Below are positions 6,934 to 11,909 of a stretch of 11,909 bases of DNA, piece after piece. The translations under genes and the position numbers were made by a program. The stretch comes from Rubrivivax sp. GTDB lineage: Bacteria > Pseudomonadota > Gammaproteobacteria > Burkholderiales > Burkholderiaceae_C. Below the pieces are notes generated by a model. The model saw only the letters and a list, made by a program, of their open reading frames with translations. It made no database searches and had not been told where the DNA came from. The DNA lies in assembly GCA_030693565.1 (NCBI GenBank), contig JAUYAJ010000421.1, positions 1 to 11,909 on the forward strand. The letters are read 5' to 3'. The number at the start of each line of letters is the position of its first letter. Position 1 is the first letter of the stretch.

Positions 6934-7860
6934 TCAGGAATCGTGAAGGGAGGCGCCGGCCCAGCGGCCTTCGCTGACAAGGCGGACCGCCAGTTCGGCG
7001 ATGACGACGCGGGCGGCGATGGCCGCTGGCGACAACTCGTCGTCGCACAGGCTGACCAGCAGGTTGGGGCGGCGCGCATGGGCGTCGGCGACCGGGATGA
7101 CGGCGAAGTCGGTGCCGCGCAGCCGGGCCACCGCCGCGCCGGGCTGCAAGGTGGCGCCGATGCCGGCCGACACCGCGTCCATCAGCAAAGACAGGCCGTC
7201 GACTTCGGCCACCACGTTGGGCACGGTCTTGGCGCGCGCGAACGCGGCGTCGACCAGGCTGCGCAGGTTATGGCTGGCGCTGGGCAACACCAGCGCCAGC
7301 TCACCCAGGCTGGCCAGGCGGGCGCTGCGCCCGCGCGGCATGCCGGCCAGCGTGGGCGCGCCGATCACGAAAAGCTGTTCATGGAGCAACGCCACGCTGC
7401 TCCAGCGCCGCGCGGCCTCGGCCTGGAACAGCACGGCCAGGTCGAGCTGGCGCGCGCTCAGCATCTGCGCCAGGTCGCCCGACAGGCTTTCGACCAGGCG
7501 CAGGCGAACGTCGGGGTAGCGCTCGCGCATCGCCAGCATCAGCGGCAGGCCGAGCACGGTGGCGGTGCTGGGCGCCAAGCCGACGCTGACATGGCCCGAC
7601 AGCCGGGCCAGCTTGGCAGCGTGCACGGCGTCGTCGGCGTGGCGCAAGGCCAGCTGGGCCTGGCGCCAGAACGCCAGCCCGGCGTCGGTGGGGCGCACCC
7701 CGGTCGAGGTGCGCTGCAGCAGCCGGGTCGACAGCTCGCTTTCAAGCCGGCTGATCTGCTGGCTGACCGCCGAGGTGACGACGCCGAGCGCGGCGGCGGC
7801 CTGGCTGAAGCTGCCGAGCTCGACGATGCGGACGAAGTAACGCAGTTGTCGCAGTTCCAA
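6934..7860 (-). CDS. LysR-family transcriptional regulator (probable regulator of the tcu-type operon)
   Basis: A 308-residue LysR-type regulator with an N-terminal winged helix-turn-helix (about 3-62; the core reads LGSFSQAAAALGVVTSAVSQ) and an effector-binding domain over about 88-300. I choose a TTG start at 7860 because it gives the standard family N-terminus MELRQLRYFV and a normal length. The frame is open to an ATG at 7938 and further to 8040, but 9 of the 26 codons between 7938 and 7860 end in A or T, unlike coding DNA here, and that stretch contains a dyad. The ribosome-binding site before the TTG is weak, so expression may be low. It lies directly upstream of, and co-directional with, tcuA, so control of that operon by a carboxylate or pathway intermediate is likely. 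Autoregulation through the upstream dyad is possible. It could be called tcuR only by context. Confidence 0.85.
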   Translation of the reverse strand: MELRQLRYFVRIVELGSFSQAAAALGVVTSAVSQQISRLESELSTRLLQRTSTGVRPTDAGLAFWRQAQLALRHADDAVHAAKLARLSGHVSVGLAPSTATVLGLPLMLAMRERYPDVRLRLVESLSGDLAQMLSARQLDLAVLFQAEAARRWSSVALLHEQLFVIGAPTLAGMPRGRSARLASLGELALVLPSASHNLRSLVDAAFARAKTVPNVVAEVDGLSLLMDAVSAGIGATLQPGAAVARLRGTDFAVIPVADAHARRPNLLVSLCDDELSPAAIAARVVIAELAVRLVSEGRWAGASLHDS

Positions 7861-7887
7861 TCGGGATCCCGCTCGGCGCCAGTGGTG

Positions 7888-7910
7888 GGGCTGCGATTGT
7901 CCCGCAGCCC
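7888..7910. promoter_or_regulatory. dyad upstream of the lysR start, candidate operator
   Basis: GGGCTGCG (7888-7895) and CGCAGCCC (7903-7910) are perfect complements separated by the AT-richer spacer ATTGTCC. The element lies 28-50 nt upstream of the proposed TTG start, where an autoregulatory LysR box could sit. The arms do not fit the strict T-N11-A pattern. The right arm can also pair with GGCTGC at 7912-7917, so mutually exclusive leader hairpins are an alternative. Confidence 0.4.
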
Positions 7911-7954
7911 AGGCTGCCTTACTTGTGGCGTTGCGCATCGGCTTGTCCAGGCCA

Positions 7955-7974
7955 CCGCTGAGCGCGCTCAGCGG
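7955..7974. repeat. perfect 20-bp palindrome between the CBS gene and lysR
   Basis: CCGCTGAGCG (7955-7964) is followed immediately by its exact reverse complement CGCTCAGCGG (7965-7974) with no spacer. It lies about 95 nt upstream of the lysR start, in DNA I consider non-coding. A dimeric protein site is the simplest reading; a short-loop transcript hairpin is an alternative. The outer CCGCTG/CAGCGG bases also occur in the hairpin at 8029-8049. Confidence 0.55.
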
Positions 7975-8028
7975 ATCAGGAGGCCGGCCTTGACCATGGC
8001 GGCCTTGCCGGTGCCGGCGCGGACCCAC

Positions 8029-8049
8029 CCGCTGCGCCATGCGCAGCGG
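8029..8049 (-). terminator. strong hairpin after the CBS-domain gene, candidate terminator
   Basis: CCGCTGCGC (8029-8037) and GCGCAGCGG (8041-8049) form a perfect 9-bp stem with a 3-nt loop, beginning 9 nt past the stop of the minus-strand CBS gene. No T-run follows on the minus strand, so rho-independent termination is plausible but not certain in such GC-rich DNA. Confidence 0.45.
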
Positions 8050-8057
8050 TGAGGCGC

Positions 8058-8708
8058 TCAGGCCCAGAGTTCGAGCGGCGGGTCGGCGACGACGGCGCGC
8101 AAGATGTCCGAGCGCGAGATGAAGCCGATGACAGCGCCGTGGTCGTCGGCCACCGGCAGCCCGGGCAGGCCGGCGGCCAGCAAGACCTCGGCAACGCGGC
8201 GGATGTCGGCGTCGACGGCGACGCTGGGCACTGGCGTGCGCATCACGCTGGCCACCGGCTGGGCCTGCAATTCAAGCCAGCGCCGCGGGTCGCTGCCCGG
8301 CGCCGGCAGCAGGCCCGCCTGCATGAGGTCGGCGCGCAGCAGCAAGCCAACCAGGCGGCCGCGCTCGTCGACCACCGGGGCCTGGCCGATGGCATGCGCC
8401 GCCAGCAGCTGCCAGCCCTGGGCCAGCGAAGCCGTTTGCACGACCGTGAAGACGCCGCTGCTCATCAGTTCCTGGACCCGGCTCAGCGGATGGCGCTGGG
8501 CGCTGGCTTGCTGGGTCTGGGTGTAGGCGGCGATGGCGCTGCGCGGGGTGTCGAGCGGGCCGCCGTCGCTGTCGTGTGTGCCAGGCAGGCGAGCCGACAC
8601 CGGCTCGATCGCGCCGGTGCGCGCTGGCGCCGTCACCTTGGATACCTTGCGCCATTGGTCCAGCGTGCCGGTGAAAGTGCGGCCCTGGACGCTGTAGACG
8701 GAGAACAT
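8058..8708 (-). CDS. tandem CBS-domain protein next to sbtAB
   Basis: A 216-residue soluble protein. Residues 1-75 form a polar N-terminal region (beginning MFSVYSVQGRTFTGTLDQW) that I cannot assign. Two CBS motifs follow, at about 80-135 (VQELMSSGVFTV to GLLLRADLM) and about 152-208 (VASVMRTPVPSV to GFISRSDILRAV). CBS pairs usually form one Bateman module that binds AMP, ATP or related adenosyl ligands and acts as an energy sensor. There is no fused enzyme or channel domain, so it is a stand-alone sensor or partner protein. The ATG at 8708 has a consensus AAGGAG (8716-8721) 7 nt upstream, the best ribosome-binding site in the window. It lies 88 nt after the SbtB-like gene, with a possible hairpin between, and is probably followed by a terminator. 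Its position suggests a link to bicarbonate uptake, which is an inference from context only. Confidence 0.85.
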   Translation of the reverse strand: MFSVYSVQGRTFTGTLDQWRKVSKVTAPARTGAIEPVSARLPGTHDSDGGPLDTPRSAIAAYTQTQQASAQRHPLSRVQELMSSGVFTVVQTASLAQGWQLLAAHAIGQAPVVDERGRLVGLLLRADLMQAGLLPAPGSDPRRWLELQAQPVASVMRTPVPSVAVDADIRRVAEVLLAAGLPGLPVADDHGAVIGFISRSDILRAVVADPPLELWA

Positions 8709-8755
8709 CGCTCGACTCCTTGTGTCGTCGTCGCTGCCACCCCTGCGGTGCGCTG

Positions 8756-8778
8756 CGGAGCTTGCAGCGGCAGCTCCG
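8756..8778 (-). other. inverted repeat between the sbtB-like gene and the CBS gene
   Basis: CGGAGCT (8756-8762) pairs with AGCTCCG (8772-8778) across a 9-nt loop, about 20 nt after the PII-like stop codon. GCTGCC (8733-8738) can alternatively pair with GGCAGC (8769-8774). No T-run follows. It may be a partial terminator or processing hairpin, or chance. Confidence 0.3.
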
Positions 8779-8796
8779 GCGCGTCAACTCAAGCTC

Positions 8797-9102
8797 TCAA
8801 AACTTCTCGGGCCGCAGCACGTTGACTTCGCTCAGGTACATCACCATCGAGTAGTTGTCGTAGTAGCGCTCGTGCAGCGCGGACCAGATCGCATGGGCGA
8901 CTTCGACGTCGCACAACACCTCGAGCCGGATGTTGGCGTGTGGGGCCCAGGTGGCGTCGCGCAGGCCGCGCTTGCCGCCTTTGCCGCGCGCGTCGGTGAT
9001 GGTGTAGCCAGTGGCGCCGAGCTCCTCGATGTCGCGCAGCAAGGTGTTCTCGAGCGCTGCTTCGGAGATGATGGTCAGCAGTTGGCGGGCAGTCAGTTGC
9101 AT
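8797..9102 (-). CDS. SbtB-like PII-family signalling protein
   Basis: A 101-residue PII-fold protein. In the SbtA/SbtB pair, SbtB binds adenine nucleotides (including cAMP in cyanobacteria) and controls the bicarbonate transporter. The PII-type segment ATGYTITDARGKGGKRG at 30-46 leads into the T-loop (about 37-56), which has no tyrosine, so GlnD-type uridylylation is not expected. The C-terminal strand reads VMYLSEVNVLRPEKF, and the Cys-Gly-Pro-x-Gly-Cys redox tail of some cyanobacterial SbtB proteins is absent. I prefer the ATG at 9102: it lies 4 nt after the sbtA stop, with GGAG (9112-9115) upstream. An in-frame ATG at 9120, inside sbtA, would add six residues. The tight junction with the sbtA-like gene is the main reason for calling it SbtB-like. 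Confidence 0.85.
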   Translation of the reverse strand: MQLTARQLLTIISEAALENTLLRDIEELGATGYTITDARGKGGKRGLRDATWAPHANIRLEVLCDVEVAHAIWSALHERYYDNYSMVMYLSEVNVLRPEKF

Positions 9103-9106
9103 GGCG

Positions 9107-10051
9107 TCAGGCTCCGGCATGGAGGAACTGGGCGAGCCGGTGGTACAGCGGGATGCCGACCATCAGGTTGAACGGGAAGGTGACGCCGAGCGCGGCGCCG
9201 ATCGACAGCGCCGGGTTGGCCTCGGGCACGGCGATGCGCATCGCCGCTGGCGCTGCGATGTAGGACGCACTGGCGTAGAGCGTGGCCAGCAGCGTGGTGC
9301 CGCCGACCGACAGCCCGAGCAAGGTGCCGGTGGCCAGGCCCAGGGCGGCCGACGCCAGCGGCATCAAGGTCGCGAAGCCGACCAGGAACAGCCCGGCGCG
9401 GCGCAGGTCGCCAAAGCGGCTCGCCGCCACCAGGCCCATCTCGAGCAGGAAGAAGGCCAGCACGCCTTTGAAGAGGTCGAAGAACAGCTTGTCCAGCGGC
9501 ACAAAGCCCTCGGGGCCGGCGATCCAGCCGATCGCCAGACCGCCGAGCAGCAGCACGATGCTCTTGCCGGCGAAGACCTCGCGCATGACGCGCCGCCACG
9601 GCGTGTTGGGTTCGCCGCGGCGCGCCAGCAGCACGCCGATCACCAGCGCCGGGAATTCCAGCAGCACCAGGAACACGGTCATGAAGCCTTCGACCGGGTT
9701 GCCCAGCCGCGCCAGGTATGTGGAGCCGACGGCGAAGGTGACGACGCTGACCGAGCCGTAGTGGGCGGCGATCGAGCCGGCGTCGGCGCGCGAGAGCTTG
9801 CCGATGCGGCGCAGGATGGGAAACGCCACCAGCGGAATCACGGCCCCGGCCAGCACCACCGCCAGCGCCGGCAGCGCGACCTCGCCCAGCGGGTAGCGCG
9901 CCAGCTCGACGCCGCCCTTGAGGCCGATGGCGAGCAGCAGAAAAATGCTCAGCGACTCGTAGAGCACGCCGGGGATCTTCAGGTCCGAACGCGCGAAGCC
10001 GGCGAGCGCGCCGAGCAGGAAAAACAGGATGACGGGTTCGAAATAAGGCAT
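9107..10051 (-). CDS. sbtA: SbtA-family sodium-dependent bicarbonate transporter
   Basis: A 314-residue inner-membrane permease of the SbtA family (formerly DUF897), made of about ten hydrophobic segments. Family motifs are HYGSVSVVTF at 97-106 and LEMG at 203-206. SASYIAAPAAMR is at 261-272. NPALSIGAALGVTFPFNLM is at 279-297, continuing to GIPLY at 303. The first and last groups correspond to the substrate and sodium-binding regions of cyanobacterial SbtA. The ATG at 10051 gives the N-terminus MPYFEPVILFFLL, which enters the first membrane segment directly. Starts at 10084 or 10114 would add a basic tail and run into the divergent intergenic region; none has a good ribosome-binding site. The next gene, 4 nt downstream, is the SbtB-like PII protein. 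In a heterotroph it could supply bicarbonate for anaplerotic carboxylation; in an autotroph, for CO2 fixation. Actual substrate unproven. Confidence 0.87.
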   Translation of the reverse strand: MPYFEPVILFFLLGALAGFARSDLKIPGVLYESLSIFLLLAIGLKGGVELARYPLGEVALPALAVVLAGAVIPLVAFPILRRIGKLSRADAGSIAAHYGSVSVVTFAVGSTYLARLGNPVEGFMTVFLVLLEFPALVIGVLLARRGEPNTPWRRVMREVFAGKSIVLLLGGLAIGWIAGPEGFVPLDKLFFDLFKGVLAFFLLEMGLVAASRFGDLRRAGLFLVGFATLMPLASAALGLATGTLLGLSVGGTTLLATLYASASYIAAPAAMRIAVPEANPALSIGAALGVTFPFNLMVGIPLYHRLAQFLHAGA

Positions 10052-10142
10052 CTTTTGGCGGTAGCGACCGAGCGGCGCGGCCATTTTGCCATTCGCACTG
10101 CGGCGCGCGCCCAAAGCCGCTCACGCATAATCGGCCGCGCCG
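10052..10142. promoter_or_regulatory. divergent intergenic region between sbtA and ybgC
   Basis: This 91-nt stretch must hold the outward-facing promoters of the sbt genes and of the tol-pal operon. On the plus strand CATAAT (10126-10131) matches five of six bases of a -10 box, but no -35 lies at 16-18 nt, and the resulting leader before the ybgC ATG at 10143 would be only a few bases. TTGCCA at 10086-10091 is 34 nt away, too far to pair with it. No convincing minus-strand promoter was seen. Confidence 0.35.
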
Positions 10143-10559
10143 ATGCACGCTGCCGCGAACCCCTCCGCACCCTACCGCCACCGCTTGCGCGTCTACTGGG
10201 AAGACACCGACGCGGGTGGCGTCGTCTTCTACGCCAACTACCTGAAGTTCTTCGAGCGCGCGCGCACCGAATGGCTGCGTGAGCGCGGCGTCGGCCAGCA
10301 GCAGATGAAGGACGACACCGGCCACATGTTCGTCGTTGCCGAGAGCCGGGTGCGATACGCCCGGCCGGCGCGGCTGGACGACAGCCTGGAGATCAGCGTC
10401 GAGCTGCGCAGCTGCGGCCGCGCCTCGATGCTGATCGCCCAGCAAGCCTGGCGCGGCAGCGAGTTGCTGGCCGAAGGCGAGATCCGCATCGGCTGTGTCG
10501 ACGCCCTGACCTTTCGCCCGCAGCGCTTTCCCAACCCGATCCTCCAAGCCTTGACATGA
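10143..10559 (+). CDS. ybgC: YbgC, Tol-Pal-associated acyl-CoA thioesterase
   Basis: A 138-residue hotdog-fold thioesterase of the 4HBT/YbgC family, which hydrolyses acyl-CoA or acyl-ACP thioesters at the inner face of the membrane and is the usual first gene of tol-pal operons. The active-site block YWEDTDAGGVVFYANYLKFF runs from residue 18 to 37 and contains the catalytic Asp of the EDTDAGG motif. At the place where E. coli YbgC has His (VVYHA), this protein has Tyr30 (VVFYA). The second hallmark, ERARTEWLR at 38-46, and the ARPARLDDSLEI segment are intact. Length is normal. The start at 10143 has a poor ribosome-binding site. The stop overlaps the tolQ start by 4 nt (ATGA), so translation is coupled. 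Confidence 0.92.
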   Translation: MHAAANPSAPYRHRLRVYWEDTDAGGVVFYANYLKFFERARTEWLRERGVGQQQMKDDTGHMFVVAESRVRYARPARLDDSLEISVELRSCGRASMLIAQQAWRGSELLAEGEIRIGCVDALTFRPQRFPNPILQALT

Positions 10560-11250
10560 ACCAGGACCTCTCGATCACCACGCTCATCCTGCAGGCCAGC
10601 CTGGTCGTTCAGCTGGTGATGGTGGGGCTGCTGATCGTCTCGCTGACCAGCTGGACGGTGATCTTCGGCAAGCTGCTGGGACTGCGCCGCGTGCGCAGCA
10701 GCAACGAAGACTTCGAGCGCGAGTTCTGGTCCGGACGCAGCCTCACCGAGATGCAGCAAGCGGTCGGCAACAAGCCCGAGTCGGCGCCGATGGAGCGCAT
10801 CTTCGCCAGCGGCATGCGCGAATTCATGAAGCTGCGCGAGAAGCGGCTCGACGCCGGCGCCCAGCTCGACGGCGCCCGCCGCGCGATGCGCGCGAGCTAC
10901 CAGCGCGAACTCGACGTCATCGAGAGCAACCTCAGTTTTCTGGCCTCGGTGGGTTCGGTGTCGCCTTATGTCGGGCTGCTGGGCACCGTCTGGGGCATCA
11001 TGCATGCCTTCGTCGGCTTGTCCAACCTGCAGCAGGTGACGCTGGCCTCGGTGGCGCCGGGCATCGCTGAAGCGCTGGTGGCCACCGCCATCGGCTTGTT
11101 TGCCGCCATCCCCGCGGTGGTCGCCTACAACCGCTTCGCGCGCGACATCGACCGCATCGCAATCCAGCTCGAGACCTTCATCGAGGAATTCACCAACATC
11201 TTGGAGCGCAACGCCGGCCAGCCACGGTCGGCCGGCGCGCAGGGCTGTCC

Positions 11251-11263
<13 letters not shown>
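10556..11263 (+). CDS. tolQ: TolQ, inner-membrane proton-channel subunit of the Tol-Pal system
   Basis: A 235-residue MotA/TolQ/ExbB-family protein. With TolR it uses the proton motive force to energise TolA, supporting outer-membrane constriction and integrity at division. Membrane segments lie near 11-38, 126-152 and 165-191, with the large cytoplasmic domain between the first two. The family blocks PYVGLLGTVWGIMHAF (137-152) and ATAIGLFAAIPAVVAYNRF (176-194) are complete. The start overlaps ybgC by 4 nt, and the end overlaps tolR by 13 nt. The C-terminal tail after about residue 220 (QPRSAGAQGCPWQH) falls largely in the overlap and is unlikely to be conserved. Gene order ybgC-tolQ-tolR-tolA supports TolQ rather than ExbB. 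Confidence 0.95.
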
Positions 11264-11675
<412 letters not shown>

Positions 11676-11679
<4 letters not shown>

Positions 11680-11909
11680 ACGCCGCCGCGCTCGGCCCCG
11701 ACACCTTGCTGCCGCGGCCGCCCGGCGGCATGGCGCCGGGGGCGCTGCTGGCACTGCTGGTACACGGTGTGCTGTTGCTGGCGCTGACCGGGGTGATGGA
11801 CTGGCGGGTCCAGCGGCCGTCGCCGGTGACGGCCGAACTCTGGGCCAGCGTGCCGCAAGTGGCGGCGCCCCCGCCACCGCCGCCGGCCCCCGAACCGGCG
11901 CCCGCGCCG
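11676..11909 (+). CDS. tolA: TolA, N-terminal part (runs off the right edge)
   Basis: The first 78 residues are present. A hydrophobic segment at about 21-41 (GALLALLVHGVLLLALTGVM) would anchor the protein to the TolQR complex in the inner membrane. It is followed by VTAELWASVPQ (51-61), a motif seen after the anchor in Burkholderiales TolA proteins, and then by a proline/alanine-rich stretch that normally begins the long periplasmic linker. ATG 11676 overlaps the tolR stop in an ATGA. The Ala/Lys-rich helical domain and C-terminal domain lie beyond the window, as presumably do tolB and pal. Confidence 0.85.

Noticed and set aside
7861..8040. Possible 26- to 60-residue N-terminal extension of the LysR regulator
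   Set aside because: LysR proteins begin at the helix-turn-helix. The extension contains two inverted repeats and many A/T-ending codons, unlike the coding DNA here.
10086..10131. TTGCCA and CATAAT as a promoter pair for ybgC
   Set aside because: The 34-nt spacing is about twice what a sigma70 promoter allows. Only the CATAAT is retained, as a weak hint.
9011..10282. Plus-strand open frame of 423 codons opposite sbtA
   Set aside because: Very Gln/His/Arg-rich antisense shadow that also runs into ybgC in another frame.

Overview
This 11.9 kb window is very GC-rich, compactly coded and looks like the chromosome of a Burkholderiales betaproteobacterium. The evidence is two Bug/TctC-type periplasmic solute-binding proteins, a LysR regulator with a tricarballylate-type (tcu) oxidation module, and a ybgC-tolQ-tolR-tolA locus with Burkholderiales-like sequence. 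I saw no tRNA, rRNA, insertion sequence, integrase or CRISPR array. The genus is not determinable from this alone.

Layout. (a) Positions 1-7860, all minus strand, form a catabolic cluster. Transcribed from high to low coordinates it reads: LysR regulator, tcuA-like flavoprotein, tcuB-like Fe-S membrane protein, class II aldolase/adducin-family protein, Bug protein, D-2-hydroxyacid dehydrogenase, second Bug protein, and the N-terminal part of an Ldh_2 (malate/L-lactate/sulfolactate-type) dehydrogenase that runs off the left edge. Gaps downstream of tcuA are 43 nt or less and two junctions overlap, so tcuA to the left edge is probably one operon. (b) Positions 7861-8057 hold no convincing gene but three inverted repeats. 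(c) Positions 8058-10051, also minus strand, hold an sbtA-like bicarbonate transporter, an SbtB-like PII protein and a two-CBS-domain protein. (d) A 91-nt divergent intergenic region separates these from the plus-strand tol-pal operon start (ybgC, tolQ, tolR, partial tolA), where all junctions overlap by 4 to 13 nt.

How the parts may work together. In the catabolic cluster the Bug proteins would capture a carboxylate in the periplasm, TcuA would desaturate or oxidise a polycarboxylate, and TcuB would pass the electrons to the respiratory chain. The aldolase-family protein and two 2-hydroxyacid dehydrogenases from unrelated families would act further down the route. This combination goes beyond the known tricarballylate route (tcuRABC) and is the best candidate for an undescribed pathway. 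In the sbt block, SbtB would gate SbtA, and the CBS protein is a second likely adenine-nucleotide sensor next to it. The Tol genes are conserved envelope housekeeping functions.
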